DNA of 64,000 nucleotides from Paraphysoderma sedebokerense (lineage: Eukaryota; Blastocladiomycota; Physodermatomycetes; Physodermatales; Physodermataceae), in the NCBI GenBank assembly GCA_025602915.1, contig JAHLJZ010000005.1, positions 248,001 to 312,000 of the forward strand, written 5' to 3'. The notes below the pieces were generated by a model. That model saw nothing but the letters and a program-made list of their open reading frames with translations. It did no database searches and had not been told where the DNA came from. The position numbers and the translations under genes are program-made. Of this stretch, positions 49,233-62,700 are shown piece after piece. Positions within the stretch are counted from its first letter, which is position 1, and each line of letters opens with the position of its first letter.

Positions 49233-52200
49233 CTACCCTGTCATTAGCTGATGTTGTAGTTGATTTCCCTTTATTTTGGATTCCTTGTGGATGCCAGGTA
49301 ACCTGAGTTTAGCGGTTTGAGCATGGTCTGTTGCGAAAAGAAGTGAGTTCGGCGCTCGTACCCCCAGAGGAACTGGCATTATCGTGCGAGGAAGCGCAGT
49401 TGTTACTGTGGCTTCAAAATTAAGAGGAGACGCGGGAGGGCGACCATCAAAGAATTGATATCGGTATCTGTTGCTTCGAAATGTTGTTTGCGCTGCTGAC
49501 TGAATCCTTGGGTGATACCTCTGAGATGATGTTAGTGCGGAAAGTGATCCTTCATGTCTATCGGCGGGTGTCGGTGAAACTGAACGCACGGAGGATGTAG
49601 CAATTGTGGGGAGTTTCCTGAAAGGGTTCAGATTTATTTCGGATGGTACTGACGTGGATCGCAAGAGCTGTGGAGTATTCATGTCTAGTTCTCCCAAGAG
49701 AATGGTAAGGGATTCTATGAAGTCTGTCATGGGGAGTTGAGATTGCATATTGTCTCTATCTGAACCGCCAGAATCGTCGGCTTTCCGCACCGAGTCGCTT
49801 AATAATGAGGACGGTGCCGTCTGAAGTTCAATTATAATGGATCGAAGAGACGCGAAGAAGCTGGAGGAATCTGTGGTCCGAAGCGAAAGTCAGCGTACAG
49901 ATGCAGACCGCAAATCGACGAGACCATGGGCCACAAAATGAATCACCAAGGACAATGTAGGTGATGATCACTTCTTACCTTTCTCATAGAATAATTCAAA
50001 TTCGGTGTTGACTCGGCTAGCTATATGACTCTGTAATTTGTCGTCGCTGTGCGATTCTCCTCGTTTATTAATCTTCCTACCGCTGTCTAAGTTATGCATC
50101 TTCCTTTTTGTTGAGTCATTCCGGCTATCTTTCCATTGTTTCAGCTGTTGTCTCACGAATTCAATGACATCCAGCAAACTTTTAATCATCGCTTCATTGC
50201 TCCGATATGCTTGATTAAGATAACGCGCTTTATGCGACAACTCGAACAAATATGTGATTACAGTCGGGATATATCTCCAGTGGAGAATCTCCTTTAAGTA
50301 CCGCCCCAAAAAACTGATTACCCCCTGCCGAACACTATCATTGAGTGTTAATATTAGACGTTTTTCCTTTTCATCAGGCATTTCAGCATCTATCGGGTTC
50401 AGTATAGTTTCGCACATCGCATGCAGAACTTTTGGTATTGTTGCTGTTTCGGCTCTTTGATTCGATTCGGCCGTTGAGACGTCTCTGTGTAGAAGTAAAT
50501 ACTTCATTGAAACGTTCATTACTAGAACTTTAAAAAATTGACGCCCCAATTTACTGAAACCTTCAGTCACGTCTTCTGAGTTTTGCCTCGTCTGTTCCGA
50601 CGTCGCCAATTGAGTTTGTGTCCGCGGAGGTGAGTTGTATTCGGTGCTCCTCGTGTGTTGGGTAGGTAACAATGGCTGAAGAAGGGTAGTTATTGTATCG
50701 TCGTTGATGAAATATGCGACTAAGCTTTTTTCTACTTTGTCCAGAATTCCTTTAAGAAAATGCGGTATGGTGTTGTATATTGATTTTATAGAATCTTTGG
50801 TGGGTGCTGCGTCGATACAATGCGTGTACTATTAAACAAGTCCTTATGAATTTCTGCTCACATGGCGAATCAAAAATGGTAGAATTCGTCTCACTTTAGT
50901 TCTTATGAAAACTGACATACGCAAGAAGTCGTGAGCAATGTCGGAGAATAAGTCCCGTTGCACCGGGGTAACTGATAATCGGACTCTGCCGTGTCATATG
51001 TTGAAGAAATGTAAGACGAAAGAGTACGCAGAAACCGCATATTGATCGAATGATTTTTTTTTAACCTTGTGCATAGTTCTCTAATTATGTATTCCTGTGG
51101 ACTCTTTTTGCTAGAGGTTAGTTTTTCAATAACTTCTGCTAGCACCGCGTTCGAAGTGTCTGCTGTGGGTTTATAGTCTTGTTTCAGCTGCACTATAGAG
51201 TCTTTCATTCCTTGGGCCTGTTTGTTCTCTTTTGACGCTCTGTCGTGAAACCCGCTAGGCGTTCGGAGCCAAAAGTGTAAGACAAAAGGGGTGATAGTGC
51301 GATTTTGCCTATTCGTAGAAATTGCCTTAATAAAAATTTCCATATGATCATTTTCAACTACGAAGTGTAGATTTGCCTGTCAATATGATCTGCGATATGC
51401 AGTAAGCCGGCAAGGGCTTGAGCAGGGAAAAGCTGACGAGGAGCCCACAATAATTGCCAAACCAGACTCCACAATGTATTTTCGAATTGGCTACAGATTC
51501 TGTTAGTTCTTGATGCTAAACGCCCGATTTTCACCTGCATAATACAAACCCTTGCCACTGACAGTGCTTTACGTCTGTAACTTCGGCAATTGCCCATTGT
51601 TGAAGCAGGTTCACGGCATTTTCAACGAATAATTCTTTTAAAGGTTTAATGAGTTTTGCGATTGCATGGGTTTGTCGAGAAAAAATCTCGGGAAGAGATT
51701 GCAAGATAGTGGAAATCAATAGGAGTGGAATATTAGAAGCATGCGAAAAGATGACTTCAAGGTTTGCAATCCCATTGTTCCGGTGAACGGTAGCAAGAGT
51801 TGAATTTTTTGACAAGATCTGGATTCCAGATGTTGCATGCTCTTCTGAGGCTGTCGATAATTTTTGGAGTATATAGATAGCATTCAAAGCTGTCTGAAAG
51901 CGTGTCAATTGTATAAAGTAGATCCCGGATTGACGTATTTTGACAAGCATTATGTTCGTACATACTTTAATATTTTCCACCGTTGTATTATGAGTTATAA
52001 GGATCGCTGATATTAAGGTTAAAATGTCTGATCCATGGAACTTCAAAACATTTGCGACAATGAATGGGTCGTCGCACCTAATTCAATTAAAGAACGTCAT
52101 CATTTCGTTTTAGTTAAAATATTTTCAAAATCGAAGTAGGCTTATGTACTTTTTCACCAAAGTCTTGCCTATTTCTTCTTTATGGTAGCAATCCGGATCT

Positions 52201-52367
52201 TGGAGTGAATGCAACAAATCATTGAATACTACCAATTTGTAAGCGCTTTGTGAGTCCATACGTTGCAGGAAGTGATGCTGTAAGGGCTGTTGCTCGTTCA
52301 AGACATCTGCGAATTTGAAGTGTGGAAATATTGACAGCAGCTCGATGGAGAATGATTCCCGTCGCAT
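49233..52367 (-). CDS. Large helical (HEAT/ARM-like) protein of unknown function
   Basis: No family recognised. Multi-exon gene read leftward from the ATG at 52367 (MRRESFSIELLSIFPHFKFA). Several exons show Leu/Ile-rich amphipathic helices like alpha-solenoid repeats: ILTLISAILITHNTTVENIK, FQTALNAIYILQKLSTASEE and LLLISTILQSLPEIFSRQTH (51531-52046), WSLVWQLLWAPRQLFPAQAL (near 51450) and FLGRYLKEILHWRYIPTVIT (near 50260-50320). Other exons have SNAVLAEVIEKLTSS (near 51130) and FELFYEKGKK (near 49970). The C-terminal about 180 residues (49233-49790) are Ser/Thr/Pro-rich and look disordered. The 5' end lies only 192 bp from the rotatin start on the other strand. Exon borders in 50700-51000 were not resolved. 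Confidence 0.65.
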
Positions 52368-52559
52368 GGAAGGCTGCTCGCTGCTCGACACGTTGGATCC
52401 AGCAAGGACCCGACAGCGACCCGGGGTGAGGAATGTCTTTCCGTCTATTTATTTACTTGTCCTGTTTATTCTTTGACTCATACCTCTTCCATACCACTCC
52501 GCTGTCAGTCTCATACTATCCAGGCACACTCTCTTTATCTCAGAAAGTTCACATACATC
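52368..52559. promoter_or_regulatory. Bidirectional promoter region between the helical orphan and rotatin
   Basis: 192 bp separate the two start codons, with CT-rich tracts reading toward rotatin near 52470-52550. The promoter role is inferred from the head-to-head arrangement. Confidence 0.4.
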
Positions 52560-55500
52560 ATGCTTCCTCCCTTGCCAAATTCCGTCAGAATCTTCGAATA
52601 CCTTCATCTATCGCCATCCGATCAGCAGTTTGTGAAGGAATTTTGTGTAATGCTCGTTGATCCTATTCCAAGGGCAGACATTGAACAAGTTTTTGATATT
52701 CTGTGCATCGATTTCGGTTCCCAAATATTCTTGCAGAAGTCACAAATTCTTCGTGTAAATACCTGCTGTTGAGATCGAGATGTTAGATCATGAGCTCATC
52801 CCACTTTTTATGCTTACAGGCAATCTTGCACGGATTACGCAGAGAGTCAGAATATCACTATCATCAATCCCTCAATTTTCTCCATCAGCTAGTTTGTTCT
52901 TGGACTCAGTCCTTCCGACAGGCAATTGACAACCAGCAACCGCATTTGATTAACGTTTTCAATGATACGCTGAATAACTCAAATTATTGGGCAGCTAACT
53001 TAGGTTATCAAGACTCTGAATGCGAACCTGAAGATTCTCCTATCTCTTTACCTTTTGCCTGTTGGGAAATATTTAAACTGGTGGTCCCACTATTAAGAAG
53101 CATTGACTCGTTTCATATTGTTTTGGAAATTATTTATGAAATTATTCCGTACGTCCGCATTTATATCAATGCATGCGTGGATATGGATAATCAAAGTGAT
53201 GATGGCCAGTCAACGCTGCTGATGATGGTGGATCAATGTTTGACTGCAGTTCGCGAAGTGATTCGCTTCTGTGATTTAGCGGTGGAGCAATTCGAAGATA
53301 AAGTTCAAAGAAACGACATGTTCGTCAGTGAAAACGGAGGGAGCATAGCTGACCTAACTGCGGACAGAGCAAAAGCGATGCTGGTTAAGCTCGGATTTGA
53401 CTTGATTTATAAATTTTTGTCGATTGAAATGGTTGGTCTTTCGCATCCTATGTCTCTCCCTTGGACCTGGCTTAATGATGTTTTAAGCAGGATGGAGAAG
53501 AGAAGTCAGTGATTTGGCTGGTATTCCGCAACTTTCTTCAAGGCCTCGAATCAACTTCGGTGCCTCGAACTATTTGTGAAGAAATTATCAACGACGTCAA
53601 ATCCTCAAACATCTATTTATTCCTCCTATCGAACAAATCAAAGGTATTACGTCAAACAGCTTATAGTTGCTTATTAAATGATATAAGATTAAGAGCAACG
53701 ACGAGTGCACAAGGCAATGGTTTGCTCGAGCGAGAGGAATTACTGAATGAAATAATTACTTATGGTCTGAATGATACTTTCTCAGAGGTATAGTGCATCA
53801 AATTTTCTCTTTCTGTTTATTACTATTTTAACATGGTATCTAGATTCAGGCTATCGCTAAAGACATAATAATCACATTCATTACCGAATTTACCCAAGCT
53901 TCCATACTACGTCCTTATATACCATTGCTGCAAATATTCCTTTCGGATGATGCACCTCAATTTGTTCAGATTCTAATAGACAAATGTCCGGATATCTCTG
54001 CATTTGAAACTTTGACTTATCGCATTAGGGGACTGTTTCAGAAAAAGGAAATGTGGGTTGGAATCTTGGATTTTTCTGAGTAAAAACTAAGATCATCTAA
54101 TTATTGGATTTTCTCAGTGTAAGGAAGGTAGTGTCGCATCAACTATTACAAACCCTCCGTCTACGCGAAACCTCAATGGAGATCTGCGATGCCCCTCATG
54201 AAGCATTTGTCTTTTCAGCTTCATTTGTTGATTCATTGAACGTCGAGAAAGACGTCGCGTTAATGACTATTTCGGGGTTACATGTAAGGTTAAATCTAGA
54301 AATTTTCCTTCAAACCGTTATTAATGAATACATACGATAGGGAGAAGATTTGGAACAGGATCTTCAACGATTAGCGAAAACCTTACAAACTTCTGATGAG
54401 CTTGATTCGTTGAAAACGGCGTTGAAGTCACTGAACATTCTTGTTCAAGGTAAGTCCTCGGTATATTCATTTCATCAAAGGTTGTGTGACGAATGCTTTT
54501 TTTATAGGATATCCGACTAGTCGACTTACCTCCGATTTACGCTTGGTACGATCTGTCGTCGAGCTAATTACCAAGCCATCGGTCATAGACGAGGAGTGTT
54601 TATTGTATTTGTTTCGAATTCTTCGAATATTTGCTGAGTTTGATGTCCAAGCTCGAGAAGATCTTCAGTTGCGTCATTCGTTCATCTCGGAAGCTGCAAA
54701 ACGTACGGTCTTATATTCAGTTCTAATTTAAATACACCACGTACACTTCTGATGACATTGGCACAATAGATGTCTTCCATACAGACCCCAAAATTCGCTA
54801 CGAGTTGTCTAAGTTGTATTTTGCTATCTTATTCGGCGTAGGGATTTTCCAACCTCGTCTGTCGCAGCCCCCAAGGTCGTTTAAGGCTGCCGAAAGTGAA
54901 CATTTCATTTCACCGGATTATGACTCTGCAAGCATGAATCGAATGCAAAATAGAAGCCAAATCAACATGTCGGTATACGTCTTAGACGCTTTAAATGTGT
55001 ACAACGAAAATGTGGGGATTGAGTCAAATTGGACAACGAATATCTCAATGGAAGATCGCGAAATACGTTGGATCTTGAAATATTGTAAAGGTAAATCTAT
55101 AAATATTGCTGCAACACCGACTTTGTCATTGACTCTCGTTTTTCTAGACTACAGGATGTCGCGGGGATCCGAAGCAGGCTCCAATTACGGTTATAGCGTA
55201 TCGCAAGTCGTTGAATCGCTAAAGTCGATAAAATCACATTCAGAATTTTACCGTGCTTTGCAGGTTTTACGACTGGGGTGTATTTCTGTGGATGATTATT
55301 TTGAATTTGGAGTCACTGCCGCGGAGGAATCAATTAAAAGGTTGATTAATATCTCTTTATTTGCCAACCACAGTATATGCTGACTTGCGCCATTCAGGTT
55401 TCTCCTCGTCCCGCCGGCAACAGAGCAAGACGCGACTCTTCTAATTCAATTTTTGTCGTTTTTATCGAAGATTCTCAGAAGACGGATTTGCAGTCATAGA

Positions 55501-58500
55501 TTCATGAAAATGCTGCATGATGCTGTGGCCTCCAACATTGCAAATTTCATTGCGTGGAATATCGATGCAGAAATTGGTGATATACGGGTCACACTGAATA
55601 ACGAGATTCTAAGGTTTTTGCGCTGGTATTTGACAGTTTGTAATGAATTCGATATTCAGCAGCTCGCATCCTCATCAAATATTATCGAGACCTTGCAGCA
55701 GTTCGGTGATTATGCTTTGATCAATGGGGTTTTCGATAATCATCGCCTTGTCTTCAATTTATTACGTTCCATCGTCGCTTTTACTTCTATACCAAATCTG
55801 CTTGATTGCGCTCCCTTCCAAATTGCTTTTAACTTGATTAGATTCCTGGTATCCATTATTGGACATCATCAGCAAAACTCTCGGAACCGGGGGTCAGAGG
55901 ATAACTTCACGTATCGGGGTCGAAGTATCTACAGGGAAGCTGCTCTCGCTCTACGAAATATGTCAAGGTGTATCCTCTCTAAACGAATTATGGATAAAGA
56001 TCAATTATGGGGCTCGCATTGGCTCTACAATAACGAACTCAGTTGGTTGTCGCACATGTTGTCTGATGACGAAAAATATATCCAAAAACAAGGATTGGGC
56101 ATCCTTTCAAACTTGTTGATGATGAGAGATAGCTATCCACATGTGACGAAGCAGTATCCCCGTTTACTGGATATGGCATTTTCATTTGCTATGGATTTGG
56201 ACCGCTCAGACTCGTTACGAAAAGAGAGTATACTTATCATAAACAACTTTCTGGTGACATTCTGTGAAGATAATCGTATCTATTCTCCTGAAGTTATGAC
56301 GGAGCCGAATTCGGACATCGATGATGGGACTACAGGTCACCCTCGCACATTCGAATCAAAGCCTATTGCAGACCTACTCGCTATTTTTGACGAGTTAGGA
56401 TTCTTTGATCGGATCAAAGACTTCCTTTTATCTTCGTTGCATTCTCCTTTGTATGGTCTCGCACTTTATCAGTTGCTTTTAAATTTGAGCGTCGCTGCAC
56501 CGGGTTACGTGTTCGGAAAGTTGTACGAAAATGGTGCACTATCGACGTTGGTTGAATGCCTAGATGTTGAGGAAGTAAGGGAGATGTTGAATGAACCTTT
56601 CGTACTGACGTGCATCAGGCGACAGCAATTCAAGCGCTTATATGATGATGTCATGGAAATGAAAAGTTTCTATACCTTGAAAATGATATCGATCTTGCTC
56701 GCTCAGAATTTGGCGCTTCCGGAAATTCTTATCACGAATACTGATATTTTGTCAAAGCTTAAGAAGATATTCGTTTGCTTTACCGAACGGCACGACGTAT
56801 ACGACGTTGGACTGAATTCTGTACTGTCGGAATTCAGACAGTTAACACCGATTCCTTATCCGTTGATCGCAGTATCAATGAAATTATTTGGGGACGTCTT
56901 ATTACAAATCTTCCAATTAGAATCTTCTGCGGTTATCAGCTTTTTCGAAACTGAATCTTTCCGAGTTTCATTCTTGGCTATGCTTTATACGTCAATCAAC
57001 CAACGAGTCAATTTTTCGGCGCATCAAACGGCCGTATATTTGCTTGATAAAATATTGCATTTGCATTATGGAGAAGATTTCCCGATCGGGATTGATGGGG
57101 CATTGAGTGTTAAACATGCTTTAGATGACGTTGACGGCGAAAAGACTTTGGCATCCTTGCTCACGACGGAACTGATTAATATTCTTCTGATCGACAGAAA
57201 TGAATCTTCTTCAGTATATCAAGATTCATGCGTCGGCTCGTTGCGATGTCTACTTGGATGTAACGAGATTGCGAAGCGTACAGCCCTCAGTTTAGCATTT
57301 TCGGAAAAACTAGTCGAACGGCTATTGAAAAAATTGCACACTGGAATCGTATGTAGTTTGATTTATGCAGACAATGAAACCTGTCAATTAACATGCGTTT
57401 TCAATGCAGAAATTTGATGCCAATTCTGTTCACTGTTTTTCATCCATGCTGTCATTACTACTGCACTTTTTTGCTGGGGTAATCGAGACTAAGGTAATTT
57501 ATAGCTCGCAGGCATGATTTCCACAATCTCCACTAATATACTGGTAAAGGTTAATAGCTCTGGTTCACAATTGCATATACTTCTGTACCGAATATTCACA
57601 GCAAAAGATATACCGGAATCTGTGATACTCACATCCCTCCTTGTGCTTCGGAACTTTATCAATAATTGTGACCAAAACAAAAGGATAATTGTTGAACCGA
57701 TCAAATTCAAAAAATCCACTCGGTCCCCTGCTCCAATCGCCGTACCCGAGGATCGGCAGCGCTCTCTATTGACTTGTTTATCAAAAATGATGAAGCAGTA
57801 TTCGAAATCGGAAACGATGCTGTTGTATATCTTTGAGATTTTAAAAGTGTTGACTTTATTCAACGAGAGTAGAATCGCAATGTACAAAATCGGAATTGTA
57901 CAGGATGTGCTGGAAATGCTTGGTCGACAGATAAGGTCGAGGGACTCGAAAAAAACTGAAATGAGTTTGGTACTGCTGTACCTTTTCAGTTTTACGAATG
58001 AAGGAATGGGAATGAACAAATATCTAGGTCGGTTGGAATCGTCTGATCTTGATGACTGAAGATTTTAACCCAATTCTTTGATACAGGTTTGCAGCCAATT
58101 TTAATTGACGCAATGGGAAACAAATCACATCGTATCAAATATTATGCTCTGTGCACTCTTCGAAATTTAATGTTTGCAAAAGAAGGGAAGGTGCATATCT
58201 TGGCCGATGGTATGTCATGACATTTTCCGCCACCACTCATTGAACTTTTAACTAAGATTTGGTTGTATAGAAAACTTCCTTCCTAATACTATGAAAATTA
58301 TTAAGAACGCAAAATCGATTCAGTTATTGTACGCTGCTATGACACTACTGTGGGTTTTATTATGGAATAGCAATCAGACGAAAGTCGCATGTAAAAAAGC
58401 GATGCTGTTGGACGAAATAATAGCACTACAAGGAAGACTAAACGAAGGTGACGAATCAGTTTAATCATTTGCAATATACATTTGAACTAATTATATTACA

Positions 58501-58638
58501 ATAGACGAGTTCTTGAATGCTGAATTTCTGGGACCCGGCTCGGAGAAAGTTGACATTCTGGGTGTGGTGGAAAAAGAAATAGGTTTAGAGGACGTCACGA
58601 ATGTAATATCCAAGCTGCAATTACTATTGGAGAACTAG
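52560..58638 (+). CDS. RTTN: Rotatin-like centriole/basal-body protein (N-terminally short)
   Basis: Rotatin (Ana3 in flies) is a large ARM-repeat protein required for full-length centrioles and for cilia. The N-terminus from the ATG at 52560 (VRIFEYLHLSPSDQQFVKEF, then FGSQIFLQKSQILRAILHGL) aligns with a block near residue 200 of human RTTN ('WLPLTTTDRHVL...[20 protein letters not shown]'). A long exon starting near 55400 contains LWGSHWLYNNELSWLSHMLS and KYIQKQGLGILSNLL, matching human '[26 protein letters not shown]', then SLRKESILIINNFLV like 'MVRREAAFILQNLLV'. The 3' exons give KYYALCTLRNLMFAKEGKVH and LLYAAMTLLWVLLWNSNQTK, like the human C-terminal 'GAAALWALIYNYQKAKTAL'. The stop is at 58636-58638. 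The usual N-terminal Rotatin_N region is not encoded upstream. Confidence 0.8.
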
Positions 58639-58732
58639 CAGCAAAGAGATATAGATACTCGTCGAAAATATAACTTCACTGGTATCAAGCTTTAGCAAAT
58701 ATTTCCACAAGAAAGAAAGAAGACTCGATTTT

Positions 58733-59507
58733 CTAGCCATTTCTCCCCTTTGTAACTCGTCCCTCCTTCTGCATCCTCCTTGCGTTGTATTCTGCCCTTG
58801 CCCGCTCTACTCCATCCTGTATATACTTTGGTATCCGTCTGGAAAATTGCAACTGGGAGCTCGAGGGGTTGAGACCGACATGATATGAGTGTAACACTCG
58901 ATTACACCTGTGAGGAAAGCTTATTCAACATATTAGTACCAGCGGCCACACTTAATCTCGAGTATAAACCTAGAACTCACTGTGATGCATTATCAATCAA
59001 CAGCCGAAAAGTTTTGCTTCTGTGTACTGTAAATAGAAATGCTGTAGAAAGCACAAAGAGCAATCGGTATATGATGGTAAAATATGTGTTCTGAAGGGTA
59101 AAGAGCCGATCAGTCTCGATCGTTACGAAATGATAAGGGATGGCAGAATAGTCACCTCGGGTATCGATATGAAACTTTTCCACATAGAAATCAATGTTAT
59201 GAGATATATACAAGCCATTGCGACTGCACAGCGGATGTACAAAAACGGTTTAACAATTCAGTGTGCCAATAATTAGTGTGGAGTAACAATGTCACCGAGA
59301 TTACTACTTACATTTCCATTTTTTCTGTCTTTTAAGAAGATGCCTCTGACTTGCCCTCAGCCTCTCTTCAAATATGACAATGTCTTTGTATGCATTTGGC
59401 GGTAATGAGTATGATTTCTCGGGAAGAGGGGACCGTTGGTTGTGGCGTCCAGTACTTGAATAAACAGGGTCATCGTCAAAGATTCCGCTGCGAGTTGTGA
59501 CCATCAT
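58733..59507 (-). CDS. Spo7 / CNEP1R1-like nuclear-envelope phosphatase regulatory subunit
   Basis: Spo7 (animal CNEP1R1/TMEM188) is the membrane regulatory partner of the Nem1/CTDNEP1 phosphatase that activates lipin/Pah1 and so balances phospholipid against triglyceride synthesis at the nuclear envelope/ER. The Met at 59507 gives a disordered start, then NAYKDIVIFEERLRASQRHL, matching Spo7 'xYRDLLIFEERLKxN'. The second exon holds the first membrane segment, AMACIYLITLISMWKSFISI. The third holds the second, IIYRLLFVLSTAFLFTVHRS. The last joins in frame as SQCNRVLHSYHVGLNP, as in Spo7 'xxNRVLRxFNxxFN', followed by FSRRIPKYIQDGVERARAEY and a basic tail to the stop at 58733-58735. Four exons with short introns; it lies head-to-head with neurofibromin. 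Confidence 0.82.
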
Positions 59508-59738
59508 ATCCTTGAATATACTATGAATTCAATATTATTTAATCGTTTGAAATGTTTCCGGCGGATGACGAGAGGCAGTATCAGTTGTTGCTGCTTTGTT
59601 TGGACGCTGGCCGAGAAGAATAAGAATTGACACGGCGAACGGTCCAACGGGTGGAGTTAACTCGTCCAACTTGACTCCCAATCCTTCCTTCCCTTCTATC
59701 ATCACTTTTTACTATTTGAAATCTCCTAGACACCGTTC
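59508..59738. promoter_or_regulatory. Bidirectional promoter region between the Spo7-like gene and neurofibromin
   Basis: 231 bp between divergent start codons. CT-rich near 59675-59700 on the NF1 side. The role is inferred from arrangement only. Confidence 0.35.
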
Positions 59739-62700
59739 ATGATGGAGACCCGATTATTCAGTGCTCTCATTAACAGGCTTGGAGAGAAGGTACGTTCGGC
59801 TGCTTTGCATTAGCCGCATCCGGCCAGTTCAGTATTTCACGGTTGGCTGACATAAAACCGGAACAAATTAAGATACCTCACAAGTCTGGGAGATCGCTTG
59901 CTGAATGCGAAGAGGATATTATCGTACAAACAACGGTTAAATCGCTTATTGATCTCGCCGTATATAAACCGACTGAGATTTCACTGTCGTTGGGAGTTTT
60001 GCTGGATGAATGCCTCAAGGTTGGTCTGACTTCCATGGTGCTTCCTTAAAGTTCTTTAGCTGCCGTATGTTCAGTGTCTTACTAAAAAGACAACTACTGA
60101 GTATTACCTAGCTGGTGGCCTGGAAATATGCTCTGCTCGTTCATTGCTTTTGGTCGCGTTCGCTGACCGTTCCTGCTTTTTAGCTACGACCCGTCAGTCC
60201 AGAAGAATTGCCAGATCCTCAATTGGCAGAAAGCATACTATTGGTTACCAGAGTTATTGGGGATTGTCTGTTCGGACACTGGCGAACGCTAGAATTAAGT
60301 CGATCGAATTCGTTCTCTCATAGCCGATATCTACGGCCGCGTTCGGGTTTTTTTTCCGTTGATTCCCCACATCCGTCTTTCACTTCTCTTTCTATCCCCG
60401 AATTATCGGCGAAAAAATCCCAAGGCGAAATGACGCCATTGCCATCATTTGGCCAAGCAGCACCAAATACCACATCCACAGTGAAAGTACCGAAAGATCC
60501 TCCTGCGATCGATGATTCAACTTGTAAACTTTTACTTGACATTATGATGAGGTGCCTTCAAATTATTCTACCAGATCAGCCGGACACCTCAGTGGCTAGC
60601 ACAAGTGCAGCATCTCTCAGTTCGGTCGGAGTAACGGGACCTTCGACCACATCGTCATCTTCCTCTCTTGCAGTCGCTTCATTAACGACTATACTCGAAA
60701 TTCATCGTGCGGCCGGTCGCGTAGTTTTTTATCTCAGCGCATCAAATTGGAATGTTGTATTCACGGTATTTAGAAATCGCGCATTGCAACTGGCAAACAC
60801 AAACGATGAAAATATGGATACCTCGCCAATACAAATTCTCCAATGGTGTAGCTTAAACAGCTACAGGCTAAGCATGATATTCACTGGTAGGTTCATTAGG
60901 AATATCGTATAGCTTGCAACTGCTCTAAGCCGTTTTCTCACGTTCCCTGTTGAAAAAAGAATTAAATTCAAGCCTACCAAATTTTCGAAAGACTGCGCAA
61001 ATTACTGTTGCATCCATACTTCACAAAGCAATATGGAATTGGATTGAAATATATTCAACGGAGTTTATTCAGCTTTGCCAAAGTCAGAAGTCTATAGATG
61101 GTACGTTTTTGCTTTTTATGCGACAGTTCCATATGAATTGACGATTTTGCAACACAGGGAATCCCGACGGTCTCTTTGATATCTTTAATTCCCTTGCCGA
61201 CAATAACAAGCGCAAAATGGCGGTGTGGCCAACTCAAACAATGCTGATGATTCTTTCTCCAGAAAGTCTGTTGGCTGCAGTGAACGAACCCAATAAAAAT
61301 ACTGCGGCAACAAAGAAGGTAACATTGAATTTTTATAATGAAACAATTATAATCATTTACCCTATGATTTAGGCCGCATTCCTCGATACTTTGAAGAAAA
61401 GCATGAAAGTCTCTCGTCTAGCTGATATTGTTGCAGTATGCTTTGTCGACATCTGCCGTGCCGCAACCTATGTCGCGAAAACAGACATCAGCGCATTAAG
61501 ATACATGGTCCCAGAAATAGAAGGAGAATTGAAAGTGCGGATTTCAACTATTTTAACATTTCTGTAATTGCGCTCTATTAATCACTACTTCTATAGGAAA
61601 AATTATTTGATCCCGCGAAACCGTTCACAAATGCTGACAATGTAATCGATCAAGGCATTATGATTGATTGCTTTACAGCCCTTTTTCGCCTAAACCCTCT
61701 CAACACTATACGGACAATATTTCCTATCTGCATGCAAGAGAACGTTCCCTCTGTTTTTCGGCTTGTATTTATAAAGAGTTTTTACGGTTTAGCTACTCAA
61801 GAACATTTACCGTGGAACTCGACGATCAGTAGCATGTCGAACGTTTTGAGTGTTCCTCTACGAAAATTGTTTCATGAATTAGTCTCTAAAGATAAGTCGG
61901 ACAAGAAACCAGATAAGAAGTTTAAGAAAAGCCAGGATGCCGCAGGCGATAAATCTGAGATTATATTGCAGATGCTTAAGCTTTTCCAGGCGGAACCGAA
62001 GCTTGCGATATCGGTAAATTTTATACTTCAGCTTCTCAGCTGTCTTCAATTGGTAGCCATGCTAATGAGCGAACAAAACAGTTTGATTTAAACGAAAATC
62101 CAGTTGAAAATCTTGATCGCACTATCGCAGATGTAACTTCCTGCTTAGAAGAATCGCATTCGCTCCTTCGTCGAAAGGCGGCAGATACACTGCTTGAACT
62201 ATTCGACCCGCAACACATTTCACAGTGGGCTCCCTCGCGGAGTGTAGCCACCGCGTTCTGGCAAGTCAGGTATTTGTCTTTCTTTTCACCACTTGCCTTC
62301 TTATCTTGATGAACATCATATTTTGCTTGTGCCTTAGCTTGAAAACCAAAACATCGATAACGCGCCAGATTGTTGCCACAAAAGATCACGATCAGCTGAA
62401 ATTATTATTGGACGTGCTCAGTCAATTGCTTATTCAGTGCAATGAATTCCTCCTAGCACGAAAGGTAGGCCTTTTTTTCTAATAATCTTGTCGGAGACGA
62501 CCAATCAACCCTTGCATATCACAGGATGTTCTTAACTCTATCCCTGACGTATCGGATCGAATATCGTGCCATACCTCCCTCGAAGCAGCAATTCTAATAT
62601 CGCTATGTTCCAGCGATCCGACTATCAATGATTTAGCCATAGGATGTCTTAAGCAAGTTTGTCACAATATAACTTTAATTGAGGATCAGGAACTAGGCCA

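Noticed and set aside
57489-58019. Minus-strand open frame of 176 codons opposite rotatin.
   Set aside because: The plus strand carries conserved rotatin sequence with proper splice sites; the antisense frame has no signature.
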